NCBI GenBank assembly: GCA_963575745.1
Contig: CAUYUJ010004776.1
Span: 40,001 to 66,929 of the forward strand
Reading direction: 5' to 3'
Length of the DNA stretch: 26,929 nucleotides
Source of the DNA: Prorocentrum cordatum
Taxonomy: Eukaryota > Sar > Dinophyceae > Prorocentrales > Prorocentraceae
Shown piece after piece: positions 1 to 10,514 of this stretch (position 1 is the first letter of the stretch; every line of letters starts with the position of its first letter). The notes under the pieces were generated by a model. That model searched no databases. It was not told where the DNA came from and saw only the letters and a program-made list of their open reading frames with translations. Made by a program: the position numbers and the translations under genes.

Positions 1-158
1 GCCCCGTGACGGCGGCTGCCCGGCGCCCGCCGGCACGCTCTCGTGCCTGCGGCTGCGCGCAGCCGCCGGAGTCGCCCTGCAGCTTCTTCGGGCGCGCATT
101 GCAGTAGGCATCTTGTCGGGGGCGGCAAAGAGGGGGGGTGATGACTAGTGGGGGGTGG

Positions 159-182
159 ATATCATGGCGGGGGCCATGATAT
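159..182. repeat. Perfect 10-bp hairpin with GGGG loop
   Basis: The arms ATATCATGGC (159-168) and GCCATGATAT (173-182) are exact reverse complements separated by GGGG. No downstream U-tract or gene end gives it a terminator role. It may be chance or the relic of a small foldback element. Confidence 0.5.
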
Positions 183-1257
183 TTCCAAGATTTCATGGCG
201 CCTCTTCTTGTTTCATGACGTGCCTCGGCCCCCCCAGGGGCCACGCGCATGCCGCCGGCCATGATTTGCGCCCCCCCTCTTGGACACCCCCCTCTTGGCC
301 GCTCCCGACCCTGCCAGGCCCATCTGAGTTTTCGAGCCGTGATGCGCGATCTTTGAAACCTGGGACGTTGCAGTTATGTCGGCGTCAGGGGCATCGCCGC
401 TGGGCGCTGCCCCGAACGCCGAAGTCGGCACGTTCGGCGCTGGGCTGGCGCTGCTGGGCGTCGCACTGGCAGCACTTTTGCGGCTGCCTCAACCATCTTT
501 CGTCTTCATTGTGCCTGCTGGCAGAGCGGCCGCTGCGGTGGCCGAATCTCTGCCCGCAGTGTAGGACGCGCAAAGCAAAAAGAGGACATGATAGCGAGCG
601 TTGAACCTTCGTCACGAACTTTGCGTGCACCACCACGTCAGGCACACGATTGAAGACCAGAATCAAACCAGCCGAGGGTTGTTGTGCATGTTCTGCCTGT
701 GGCTGTCGCTGGGGGCCCCTGCGTGGACCAAGGGCCGTCAAAAACCTGATCAGAATGAGTAACTGGTCCTGGGGAACGGGTCGAGACCTCAGGGGATCCA
801 CGTTGTAACCAAAAAAAGCGTCGGGTGTCTGGGTCTAGCCCTGCTGCGTCGCAACTCTGCTGCAGTGGGCACGTTCGCCCGGGTTTGGGCCCCAGGACTC
901 ACGGCTCGATACCCGAGTCGAGGAGTATTGCAAAAAGATGTGGTCGAGAGCTCTAGTCGTGGTGTTCCACGGTGTCTTGTGCTCGTCGCGCCGTCGGTTC
1001 TAACAATCCTGGTTCTCCGCTGTCCGCCCTCGCGGGGCCGGTTCTTTGCCGGGGAGGGTCATCGGCTCAAGCTTCTGACGCTTGACGCGCCCACCTGCAC
1101 ATGTGCGCAGACGCGCGAGATCCGCTCTCACCATTGAAGCTCCCGTGCCCACACTGATCAATCACTAGGCGTTCTGGCCATCAGGTTGCACCTACGATCC
1201 TGGGGCTTACGCCACACCGCCAGCCCCTTAGGGAACTGGCGGTTGTTATATGTTGCT

Positions 1258-1550
1258 CCTGAGGGCCTCTTGTGCGCCGTAGGGGGGGCTCTCTTGGGGC
1301 TTAATGGGAGCCTCTTGGAGGCCTTTTCGGGGCCTCTTGGGCTGACATTGCCAGCATTCGCCGTGCACGCGTCGGGAGTGGGGCGAGAACCCGCGTACAC
1401 AAACGGAGGGCATCTGTCAAAACACCCGACGAATGATGATCGAATTGCTTTCGACATATCCCGCCACCGTGCTCTGGTTGCGAGTATGAGGCCACTCGGA
1501 TGGCTGATGGGGTTTCATGGGTGGCGTCTCGGGGGCGTCTTGGAGGCAGT
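1258..1550 (+). repeat. Fragments of the GCCTCTTGGG-type element
   Basis: Units such as GGCCTCTTGGG recur at irregular 10-13 bp spacing at about 1258-1345, and again more weakly around 1495-1550. They match the unit structure of the much longer copies at 14965-15590 and 19556-20172. The internal landmark sequences of those copies are absent here, so this is a fragment or an independent seed of the repeat. Confidence 0.5.
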
Positions 1551-1692
1551 TTTTCGCAGCCCTCCTGCGTTGGGCACTTGTTTTGAATAGAACACTGCCC
1601 GCGCGTCTTCTCCTTCTCCCGCCCCCTCCTCTCCTCTTCTCTCCTGCCTCTCACCACGCTCCTTCCTGCGTGTCAGCTTGCCTCCTACCTGG

Positions 1693-2068
1693 CCATCCCT
1701 GGGGGGCTGCGATCTGCGAAACCGTCGCCACTTTCGAGGGCTGCGGGGGGGCCCAGCGGAGTCTCACCCCGACTCAACAAATGAGACCTCGCCATCCCTT
1801 CGGGTTTGCGATCTGCGAAATTGTCGCCATTTTCGAGGGCTACTGGGGGGTCCAACGGAGTCTCACCCCGACTCAACAAATGAGACCTCACCATCCCTTG
1901 GGGGCTGCGATCTGCGAAAGTGTCGCCACTTTCGAGGGCTGCTGGGGGGCCCAGCGGAGTGACGTCTTACTTAGACCAGCAGGAGACCTCGCCATCCCGG
2001 GGGGGGGCTGCGGTCTGCGAAACCGTCGCCACTTCCGAGAGCTGCTGGGGGGCCCAGCGGAGAGGCTC
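1693..2068 (+). repeat. Tandem ~100-bp satellite, array 1 (about 4 units)
   Basis: The marker GATCTGCGAAA or a close variant recurs at about 1711, 1810, 1909 and 2013, giving periods of 99, 99 and 104 bp. Each unit also carries GACCTCGCCATCCC before the marker, then GTCGCCACTTTCGAGGGCTG, then CCCAGCGGAGT. All frames are partly open across the units, which produces long but probably meaningless reading frames. The same satellite reappears in the same orientation at 9083-9478. Confidence 0.9.
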
Positions 2069-2427
2069 AAGGAGATCGGGCGCACGCGAGCCGCTCGGCG
2101 CCCTTCTGGGGGGGGGGGTGAGGCACCCCGTGCCCGCCGGCCTCCCCCCCCCGGGGCCCGACTGGCGGCCGCGCGCAGCTCCTGCCGGCTGCCGCCGCTG
2201 CGCGCGAAGCTGCATCTTTAAGGAGGGGAAAAACACACAGACACAAGTAATCGTCGTTTCCCCGGAAAATATGGGAAAATATCGGCAGTGGGGTGGAAGA
2301 CAGAAACTCAGAAAAGATGGGAGAATATGGGGAATCTTGTTATTTGTGTGTACTTGTTTGTGTTTCCCAGGGCCCCTTCAATCTTCCGATTGCCTGGTCC
2401 GACCACCGCGCAAAAACCCTGTTCTCG

Positions 2428-4035
2428 ATGGACGTGGACCAGGGCACCAGCTCGGCGCAAGGCACTGCGGGCCTTCGCCTCGAGAGGATCCTCCTCGCCC
2501 TGATCTTATCAGCATCCGGCCTCTTCTGCTCCACTGCCGTCCCAGCAGGGTCGCTCGGTGCCGACCTCCCCGGAGTCGCTCCATGAGCTGATCGATTCAG
2601 AGGCCACGAAACATTTCGAGCTGATTCTCGGTTCCAGAGATGCCGACCCAGACGACGCGAGGATGGCCGTGGGCTTCCCGACGGAGGGGGCCATTCTGCG
2701 GACCATCCTGAGGAAATTGGCGTACGACGTGGATGCGTCCGATCCGTGGCAGATACTAGGGCTCGGCCCGCTGAGCGGCGGAGCCTACGGAGCTTCTTAT
2801 CTCGTCCTGGGCCCGCGTCGCCTAATTTCTCTGTTCTCTGGGAGAAGAGGCAGCCTGGGAACCAGACGACCAGGACCTTGCACGCCGTGCTCCTGCTGAG
2901 ATCTGCGGTGCGCCGAGCCAGTGTGAAAATCTTCTGCCAGTGCGGTACGCCGAGCCCAACGACGATTTCACCGTCTACCTCGCTGGAAAGAGCTGGGCTC
3001 CGATGCAACACGCGCTAGTCGCAGCAGTCCTGGTGGTCAGAGTACTGTGTTCAGCACGCAGCGGTCGCAGGTGCTGGACCCGCTGGGCGGCCACGACGCC
3101 TCGATTGCACAGCATCGCTGCATCGCAGACTGGATCCAGAACGGGGACGAGAAAGCACTGGAGGAGCTCAAGGGCCGGAACATGGTGGCGCGTGTTCCTT
3201 CTGACCCTGGCGGTTTGCAAAGGATTTTGGGCCAGTTCATCCGCAGGCCACCTTCGCAGTCCCCTACTTCCGTCATTTTCATCACGCACCTGCCGTTCTT
3301 CCCAGGAGCGCGCGGCGCAGGACGTTAAGCACTTCTAGACGTGTGGTGGCACTCTTTACTGAGCGAGAGGCAAACTACTACTATCAACGTCGAGGATATC
3401 AGCTTTCTGCCGCAACCCGTGGAGTACATCTTGCCTAGCGCTCGCGGACCCCGCCATGTACGGCAAGGTCTTGTCTGCTTTCGAATTGCTGGGGATGACA
3501 TGCGCACGGCCCCCTCAATCATCTTGCCCAAGACTCCGCTCCTCCAGGTGAACTGCGTGGTGTCCTTGTTCGTGGACTCCCCGTCCAACAAAACCCCAGA
3601 GGTCATGAAGAAAATGGCTAGACCCGCGTTCCGCATGTTTCAGGTCCGTGACCCCACCCGGAGCTTCGGCAGCACGGAGCTCACGAAGAGGACCACGTTG
3701 GAGATTTTGGTACCGCACGGAATCTCTCCACTGGCTTTGGAGTTGCTATTGAGGGACATTAAGCGGCAGATTCTGACCCAGGACATGTTCATAGGCAACA
3801 AGGACTTGTTCACAGCCGAGGACTCGCTGATTCTTGAATGCCTCGACCCTTCGGTGATGTTCAATGCTTGAACTTTGTGCTCCGAGGCCATCTTCCTCTC
3901 TTCGTATCGCGTGCTGATCCGCACTGAGGCCACGACGGATTCACGGGTGGAAGTGGACAGGCTTTGCAAGGAGGGGGAGTTCAGCATCATATCAAAAATC
4001 CGCCACAAGACGAGCAAGTTTGGTGGCCGTCCTTG
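2428..4035 (+). pseudogene. LINE ORF1-like protein, broken, function not recognised
   Basis: I do not recognise a named domain. The coding-looking sequence runs through frame 1 (from the ATG at 2428), frame 2 (2558-2899), frame 3 (about 2925-3020) and frame 2 again (3047-4035). The last stretch is interrupted by TAA at 3326-3328 and TGA at 3869-3871, but the same frame resumes coherently after each stop. The longest intact piece is 3341-3871 (176 residues), mixed hydrophobic and charged, with segments such as RQGLVCFRIAGDD and LLRDIKRQILTQDMF. No CCHC knuckle or coiled coil is obvious. Its position directly upstream of the endonuclease is the reason for calling it ORF1-like. It could instead be the N-terminal part of a single long ORF. 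Confidence 0.5.
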
Positions 4036-4377
4036 AGCGTGCCCTACTGCCACGGCCTCCTCCATGGCGGCTTCGCGACGACGCCGGAACAGACGTGGGA
4101 GCGAGGCTCATTCGACAGATCTCATCACTGAGGTCAGGGTCAACGGGGAGACGGGGATCCAGGACACGGCGACCATGGACGCTTTCATCAACCACGTCTG
4201 CACCCAGGCATTTCCTTGACGGCGCACTCGGACGGCTCCCCGACGACAGCCGGCACTTGGAAGCATTTGGCGTCCTACGATCCTGCAGCTCCTCTAGGCC
4301 GGGCCCGTCTCTACTTGGAAACCCGGTCGTGGCTGCCCGTCCTCGGGAAGCCCAGCCCCACCGCAGCAGCCCTGCGA

Positions 4378-5311
4378 CAGAGCGCAATTTTCAGTTTGCA
4401 AGCAGCGTGGCGCTGGTCTCCTGGAACACGCAGGCGTCGTTCGTTTCCGAGCCGCACAGGCATTCCCAGAAGTCTTAATACGTGCACCAGCTCATGACCA
4501 CCCAGGACGTGGGCTGCTGGTCGGAGACACACGGCACGAAAGACGGTAACTCATTGCGGCGTGGACCCTGGCACTGCACCTCTTGGCGGTCCCCAGGCCT
4601 TCGCCTGCAATTGCAGGTGTGTGGGCATAGACGTGAAGGGCGAGTTCCTGAAATTATTCGACCGTTGATGCCGATGGGAAGTCATGCTCCCAGGTCTCGG
4701 TGCGGTCTGACGATTTGCAGGCAGGCACTGCTCCCTAAACATCTACACGGTTTATTTTCACATTGGCGAGAAAGTACTTCTGGAGGACATGCATGAACTT
4801 GGGTACGATCCAGCTGCCCACGTTGCCTTTTTTCCGCGGAACTCCGAGACGGGACCAGGCGCTGAGCATCATCATCAGAGACTTCAATTACGTCATGGAT
4901 CCTGCCGATCGGCGTTGCACCATCACCTGCAGCACCACTGGCGGACGAGACCACCGCGAGGCCAGCAGCTGGCGAAACTTGATCGAGTTGCAGCACGGTG
5001 CCCACGAGCTGTTCCAGCCGGAGCTCACCTACGCTAGCCCAAAATCACGTTCACGGTTGGACCGTACATATCGCAACCAATATTACGTTGAATATTTGGA
5101 CAGAGCGATGTCATGCACCGCGCTGAGCTGGAATTCAGATCTTCCCAGGCACCGGCCCGTGAGCTTTTGGAAGAGAGTGCCGGAGTCCAATTTTGGTGGG
5201 AACAGACCTATCCCAGTCCATAATTTAGAGTACGCCGATTGGCCTCGACAAGTCCCATTAGCATGGCAGGGTCTACTTCGAGATCGCTCGGGGACTTCTG
5301 CTGTCATTTAG
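4378..5311 (+). pseudogene. LINE ORF2, APE-type endonuclease domain (broken)
   Basis: This domain nicks target DNA to prime reverse transcription in APE-type LINEs. The family motifs appear in order but in different frames. SWNTQ with the active-site Asn is at 4419-4433 (frame 3). SETHG with the catalytic Glu is at 4521-4535 (frame 3), beyond a TAA at 4476-4478. The strand LNIYTVYF is at about 4729-4752 (frame 1). RDFNYV, standing for the family GDFN motif, is at 4877-4894 (frame 2). SRLDR follows at about 5050-5064, and DLPRHRPVSF, corresponding to the SDHxPV box, at about 5138-5167. The canonical SD of that last box reads DLPR here, so the catalytic Asp-His pair is altered. At least two frameshifts and one stop make it non-functional as read. 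Confidence 0.8.
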
Positions 5312-5329
5312 CTCCGGCTGCTGAAGGAG

Positions 5330-7256
5330 GCCACGAGGACAACAGAAAAGGCCGCCAGCAGGGGGGTCGACGCCGCCTCGCCGCCCAGGACCCTGGAAGA
5401 TCGCATCGGGGCGTCGATCAATCTCCTCGGGACCTCCGAAACGGGCAGCCCTGAAAGGGCCTTTCGGCGTCTGGCCCGATATCCGCTGCTCCGGGATCTG
5501 GTCAGCAAACCGTGCGAATTCACATCTCCAGCTGGAGCGCGTCTTCGGCGCGTGCGCGCGCACATCGTGGAACTATCTAAAGACTTTGCCATTGGAGAGT
5601 TGCCCGCCCTTCACGCCGACCTCAAAGACCATTCTGCGGATCAGGCGTCGCGGAGAAAACAGCAGAATCACAATTTGTTTCGCCGTTTGGCCCCGGGGCG
5701 CAGTTGCCAGCAGTTTGCCATCAGCGACGCGTCCGGGGTAGCCACCGCGGACCCCCGGCCGACGATTCAAAGCCCGAGGAAGCATTGGGACCAAGAATTC
5801 ACGAAAAAGGAGACGGACAACGCGCTTAGGGACACGTGGCTCCGGGACGACGCAGAGAACCTTCCGCGGGATTATTCTTCGCACTCGCCGTGGCAGGGCG
5901 CCCCATTGGACGCCTTCCGACGCGACATTCTCCCCGCGGGGGACAGTTCGCCAGGTCAGGATGGCATCCCTTTCAGAGCTTGGCGCCGAACGTCGCGGCT
6001 GGCGCCCCCCGCGCTGCGTTCCTGGAGCTAGTCGGCGACGACGGCACGCGCGTTGCGCGGGAAGAGTGGGACACATTCAACGAGAGTTCGATGGCATTCC
6101 TGCCGAAGAAAGCCACGGCCGCGCTGGCTGACGGCGCAGATATTTTCCCCGCGGACAACATGCGCCCATCGAATACCAGAAACACCGATGATCTCATCTT
6201 GTCCCGGGCAGCACGGTTACACATTGAACCCGTCGCATCCCCTGGTATATCTTCTATCCAACAAAGATTTTCGAAGGGGCGCTCAATGCTTGCGACTGTG
6301 CCGGGCATCGAAGAGGCGATGCTCAACGCGGTTTTGCCCTGCCAAGACCCTGCGGCCACCCCGTTCGACTTCGACGCGGCTGGCACAGCTGGGCCACGAG
6401 ACTCGCGGAAATCCTGCGCTGGCCCAACAGTTGCAGCATTTCGATGGGGGGCGTCGCCGAGGAAGGCTTTGATCTGCCCGCTGGAATCAGGCAAGGTTGC
6501 CCGCGGTCGCCCTTGATCTCAGCGGTGATCGCAGACGTGTTGCTGCGACGGCTATTGCGGCAACTTCCCTGGTCAGCGCGTCGCGCATGCGCCGATGACC
6601 TTGCGATGGCGCCCCCAGAATGGCATCGCGACGTGGGGGCGCTGGAAACTGTCTTCAGCGAGCGCGCGCGCGTCTCTAGACTGCGGCCCCACCACGGCAG
6701 GTCTGTTTGGATGTCGCTGTCGCGCAAGTCTCACGCGGCAGCCAGAGAAGATATCCAGAGATGCGAGCCCACGTGGGGCGACTCTACAATTGCCGGCTGG
6801 GCCAAGTATCTCGGTTTCCGCGTGGGCCTTGATCGGCGGTGCCATTCTTGGACGAGCGCAATTCAGAAGACGCAGGACAGGGCGAAGCCATGGCGTTCCA
6901 TCGGTGGAGGGATGATGGCCTCCATGAACGCGCACCGCATGCACTTCTTCTCATTGGCGAGCTTCTTGATTCAGTTGGAGAACTTGTCGCCAGAGTGGGG
7001 CGACGTAGAGCGCGCGCTTTGCAAGGTTCTCTACCCAGGACCTCGGGGTTGGGCTACGCCGGCGGCGTTGGGTCAACTTCAGACCTTGGGATTCCCAACA
7101 GAGCTCCCAGACGCCCGGGCCGCGTCCTTGGCGGCGAAATGCCGTATTTGTCGCTGGCAAAACGTAGAATTTGGCAGTCTCAATATTGGCCGGCGCACTC
7201 GCACGCTGGGTTGGGCGGGGACCGCGCGCCCTTGCCGCGACTGGCGGGTTGCTTGA
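5330..7256 (+). pseudogene. LINE ORF2, reverse transcriptase domain (broken)
   Basis: The RT core is spread over three frames. Frame 2 (5552-5990) carries the N-terminal region, with SSPGQDGIPF at about 5944-5973. Frame 1 (about 6010-6385) holds FLPKK, RPSN, and FDFDAA with the motif A Asp at about 6364-6381. Frame 3 (about 6385-7256) holds the motif B box GIRQGCPRSPL at 6483-6515, the catalytic CADD (motif C, usually YADD) at 6588-6599 and KYLGF (motif E) at about 6804-6818. One shift falls near a C6 run at 6003-6008. The A-to-B interval is shorter than usual, suggesting a small deletion. The order and spacing otherwise match APE-type LINE RTs. Confidence 0.85.
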
Positions 7257-7964
7257 AGCTTGGAAGGAATGGGCAAAGCGCGATTTTCTCTCGAACGTGG
7301 CGCGGGCCCAGGACAGTCTCGCCGTCGAGGCTGCCAGGGGCGGGCGCACTCTCCACAAGTGCGCGCAAGGGGGTCAGGTCACGGCAATCCCCACAGAGCA
7401 CTGGCAAAGACGCTGCTCCGTCTTATTGCGCACGCGGGCGCCTGAAGATCTCCACCGCCATTTACGACGCCGGCTTGACGATTGGCCGTTGCAGGCTCCC
7501 TGGCCGCAGGGCCAGCCGGGCGTTCGCCATGCTCCAGGGGGTCCGCAAATTCGCGTGGCCCTGCGTTTCGGCGGCGGTATTGAGAGCTATTCTCGTCGGG
7601 TGGACAACACACAGTCGCGCGCAGAAAAGATCACAAATGCCTCTTTGGTTGCGGCTGTGGTCAAGAAAGCATCCAACACTACGCTGTCTGCAGCGTGCTG
7701 ACTGACTTGGCACGCCGCAGACTCGGATTGGAGATTCCTGAGCCTCGCGCGCGTTTGGACGAGTTCTTGCTGTTGGAGCCACGTTTCACGGTTGACCAGA
7801 GCTCGTGGTTCGCACGCCGGGCGCTGCTCCTCTACGCCACGTTCAAGGCCACGAACGCAGCCCGGAACGGCCAGGCGATGGACACGAACGACGCTTGGCA
7901 GCAGGCGTTCAAGGAGGGCGCGGCCTCCCGCCGTGACCTCCACACCCTGATTGGGCGCGCCTGA
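7200..7964 (+). pseudogene. LINE ORF2 C-terminal region with zinc motif
   Basis: Frame 1 carries a coherent stretch (LEAWKEWAKRDFLSNVARAQ) just after the RT. Frame 2 then gives VSAAVLRAILVGWTTHSRAQ (about 7567-7626), and frame 3 from 7638 gives CLFGCGCGQESIQHYAVC, a C-x3-C...H-x3-C arrangement like the nucleic-acid-binding motif at the end of many LINE ORF2 proteins. Frame 3 then stays open to the stop at 7962-7964 through an Arg/Ala-rich tail. The three-frame tiling shows at least two indels. No RNase H follows, unlike the second LINE in this window. Confidence 0.75.
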
Positions 7965-8303
7965 GTAGAGCATTTTTTGTTTCTTAATTTATTTTACAAG
8001 TACACATATGAAAATACTCTCCCACTTCCCCTGATGGCGTCCCGAAGATATCCGACACCCCCCCGCGTATTTTTTAACACAGGATTCCCGGGAAACGGGT
8101 TTTCGCTTGTGTTTTTTTTCTAAATGTTGCTCTCGCTGAGGCGCCGGCCTCATTTTTGCTCCCGAATCGTTCCGAATCGTGTTCCCGCTGCAGCGTGGGC
8201 CTCATTTTCGGATCGGTGTTTGGCCTCCGTCGTTCAGGATGGCGTTCTCGCTCCAGCGCGGGCCTCTTTCTCGCGCGCCCATCCGCCCGCCACCACCGCG
8301 CCG

Positions 8304-8352
8304 CACCACCACCACCACCACCACCACCACCACCACAACCACCACCACCACC

Positions 8353-8383
<31 letters not shown>

Positions 8384-8424
8384 CCACCACCACCACCACC
8401 ACCACCACCACCACCACCACAACC
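8304..8424 (+). repeat. (CAC)n microsatellite
   Basis: About 120 bp of nearly uninterrupted CAC triplets with a few CAA or CAG interruptions, for example near 8336 and 8356. All six frames read as homopolymers (His, Thr, Pro, or Trp, Val, Gly on the other strand). I do not treat them as proteins. Confidence 0.95.
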
Positions 8425-8459
8425 ACACACGCACGCACGCACGCACGCACGCACGCGCA
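8425..8459 (+). repeat. (ACGC)n microsatellite
   Basis: Tandem ACGC tetranucleotides directly abut the CAC repeat, giving a compound microsatellite. Confidence 0.9.
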
Positions 8460-9082
8460 CCACCACCCACTACGCACGCGCGCGCGGAACCACAAGTCCG
8501 CTACGACACGCGTCCGCGGATAGAGAAAATCAGCGCCATGGTAAGGGATGGGAGGAAGGGGTAGGACGTCAGATATGACGCGAGCGCACCTAGCTTGCCT
8601 CCTCCCCCTCCTCCTCCCCCCTCCGCCCCTTTTATTGCGCATGGTGGCATCAGTCAAGACGTTGCGTTCGCTTGTATTTTTCCCCCATCCACTCCCGCGC
8701 GGAGTGGCTTGAAGGATCGTCTAGTGATAGTCTTGCCCTGGCATTGTTGCACCGGCGCCTGCCCCGTTGTCCTTACGTTGCCTCTTTTATTCGGTTCCCT
8801 CATTCCTCCTCCTCCTCCTCCTTCTGCACTTGCGGATCGTAATTCGTAACATGTTCGTTGCGCGTTGCCGCTCGTTGCCGTCTCTTATATATACATTATA
8901 TATTCACAGTATACACATCTTTTAAACATGCGATTATTTAGCTTACCCCTGGATCAATTAGCTCACCCCCGCCCTCGTGCAGTGCAGGTGCACTGGGCAT
9001 TGATTCCAGTGGCCCATTAAACGAGCGCGTAGCGAAGATCGAAGAACCAGCAGCTCGCCGAAGAGGAAAAAATACAAAACAT

Positions 9083-9478
9083 GCCACCACTTTCGAGAGC
9101 TGCTGGGGGTCCAGCGGAGTGACGTCTTACCCAGACCACCAGGAGACCTCGCCCTCCCTGTGGGGCTGCGATATGCGAAACCGTCGCCATTTTCGAGGGC
9201 TGCTGGGGGGTCCGGCGGTGTGACGTTTTTTTGCCAGATCAGGAGACCTCGCCATCCTTGTGGGGCTACGATCTGCGAAACCATCGCCACTTTCGCGGGC
9301 TGCTGGAGGGTCCAGCGGAGCGACGCCTTACCCTGACAACCAGGAGACCTCGCCACCCCTGTGGGGCTGCGATCTGCGAAATTGCCGCCAGTTCCGAAGG
9401 CTGCTGCGGGGTCCAGCGGAGTGACGGCCTACGCGGACCACCAAGAGACCTCGCCATCCCTGGGGTCCAGCGGAGTGA
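9083..9478 (+). repeat. Tandem ~100-bp satellite, array 2
   Basis: The marker GATCTGCGAAA or a variant lies at about 9170, 9270 and 9371, a period of 100-101 bp, with partial units at each end: CCACTTTCGAGAGCTGCTGG at about 9085, and GGGTCCAGCGGAGTGACC at about 9463. Unit content and orientation match array 1 at 1693-2068. The internal linker (ACCACCAGGAGACCTCGCC) is closest to the last unit of array 1. Confidence 0.9.
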
Positions 9479-9799
9479 CCCTTTTTTCTGTTACCTGGGG
9501 GTTGTTTCGAGTTCCGGGATCGTCAGAGTCCCAGCAGGGGTGCAGGGATAGATTTTGAGGGTCCAGAGGCGGCGGAGGAGCTCGGAGGAGATTGCGGAAA
9601 TTGCGATGATGCGCGCCCAGGTGCGGTTCGTGCCAACTCCAAAAAGGGGGGAGTTGGGCACTGGCTATAACGCGCTGGCGGCCATAGGGGCTAGCGCAGG
9701 AGCGCCAGGCGAGCTCCACGGCCTCGCCGTGGTCGCCGCTCCAAGGAACACGAAGGCCGACGCGCCTTGCGCGGGCGCAGCTCCAAGTGCGGAGCAGGT

Positions 9800-10326
9800 C
9801 AGCATTCGAGAGAAAAAACACTGCTCATGAAGCGCTGGCGGCTGGAGTGGCGAGCGCAGCGGCGGCGGCCGCTTCGTCCACGGCCATGCCGTGGGCCGCC
9901 GCGCGAACATATCTTGGCTAGGCTCTCCTTGCCCTTCCGCGTGATTCCACTGCACGGGGCGGCAAGATGGCGAGGGTCTTCTGTCGCTGTCTTGCCGCAC
10001 TACCGACAGAAATACAGGCAACGCTTCTGCATGCAGTAGAGCCTGCCCGCTGCACTGGGACGACCTGCCCGCTGGCGACGGGCAGCGGGGGGGCAGGCTG
10101 GCACAGGGTGTGGCATGCTGAGCGTACGGCACGCCTGTCGGCAGTGAGCCCGCAGGACGAGCATCTGCACGTGCTCGCACGGAGCACGGAGGAGTGGCTG
10201 CTGGACTGGAGGGCACGTTGCAGCATGGTGAGCCGCGGGCCTCTGGCCTGCGAGGGTCGCTCCGCGACCCAGGGGTCCACCGCCAGAGTATCAGCGAGCG
10301 CGCGTCGCGCGGGACGGCGGATCAGG
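9800..10326 (-). pseudogene. Possible displaced 3' part of LINE 2 (weak)
   Basis: On the minus strand a frame through 9918-10326 reads LQSSSHSSVLRASTCRCSSC and then a cysteine- and arginine-containing tail. A C-x2-C pair after a Ser/His segment is what I would expect of a zinc module downstream of RNase H in this kind of LINE. If so, the 188-bp foldback at 10327-10514 inserted into the LINE. The similarity is from memory and weak, and competing frames are open on the plus strand. Confidence 0.3.
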
Positions 10327-10514
10327 GTACACTTAAGTCGGGCCTGTCCCCCTACAGGGGGATTTTCGACGAAAAATAGAAATACCCCAAGAATACCCCA
10401 AAAAGGGCAAAACAATACTCAAAAAATAGTCCCCAGGCTAGTGTTTGATTATTTCGGTTTTTTATTTTTCGGCGAAAATCCCCCTGTAGCGGGACAGGCC
10501 CGATTTAAGGGTAC
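10327..10514. mobile_element. 188-bp foldback element (MITE-like)
   Basis: The arms 10327-10380 and 10461-10514 are inverted copies, 49 of 54 positions matching, around an 80-bp AT-richer spacer. Both ends carry GTAC, which is its own reverse complement, so it could be a 4-bp target duplication or the arm tip. A TTAA also sits in each arm (10333-10336 and 10505-10508), leaving a TTAA-type boundary possible. Each arm holds a nested palindrome, perfect in the left arm (TCCCCC TACA GGGGGA). Both strands are open across the element. There is no transposase inside, so it would be non-autonomous. Confidence 0.75.

Larger units (their letters stand above)
1..1690. other. No supported gene; GC-rich spacer
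   Basis: Several frames of 60-150 codons are open on both strands, as expected in GC-rich DNA, but none shows a recognisable domain, and neighbouring frames overlap each other without a clear winner. The stretch holds a short hairpin (159-182) and two fragments of the GCCTCTTGGG-type repeat (about 1258-1345 and 1495-1550). A pyrimidine-rich tract lies at about 1600-1660, just before the first satellite array. Confidence 0.6.
2428..7964 (+). mobile_element. Decayed LINE (non-LTR retrotransposon), APE endonuclease + RT type
   Basis: The order of recognisable parts is that of a LINE: an ORF1-like region (about 2428-4035), an exonuclease-endonuclease-phosphatase domain (about 4378-5310), a reverse transcriptase (about 5330-7250) and a C-terminal CCHC-type zinc motif (7638-7700) ending at a stop at 7962-7964. 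The coding sequence switches frame repeatedly and contains in-frame stops, so this copy is not expected to move. No long poly-A or clear target-site duplication was found. The 5' limit is uncertain; 2428 is the first plausible ATG, not a proven boundary. Same-orientation ~100-bp satellite arrays lie on both sides. Confidence 0.85.
7965..9082. other. Spacer after the LINE: AT-rich patch and simple repeats, no gene
   Basis: Directly after the LINE stop there is a T-rich, AT-rich stretch (7970-8080) that may be its 3' UTR. The CAC and ACGC microsatellites follow at 8304-8459, then clusters of CCTCCTCCTCC (8598-8630, 8805-8825) and an AT-rich TATATATACATTATATATTC tract near 8885. I see no coding feature; the 100-140 codon open frames here are low-complexity poly-His, poly-Thr or poly-Pro readings of the CAC repeat. 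Confidence 0.6.

Noticed and set aside
159-182. Bacterial-type terminator
   Set aside because: A perfect stem but no following T run and no upstream gene; the rest of the window is eukaryotic.
385-801. 138-codon minus frame
   Set aside because: No recognisable domain, overlaps other open frames, and sits in GC-rich DNA where such frames arise by chance.
1693-2068. CRISPR-like array
   Set aside because: Units of ~100 bp are similar throughout, with no short repeat and unique spacer pattern and no cas genes; satellite DNA fits better.
8074-8657. Open frames of 114-151 codons over the CAC repeat
   Set aside because: They read as homopolymers of His, Thr, Pro, Gly, Val or Trp in every frame; an effect of the microsatellite.
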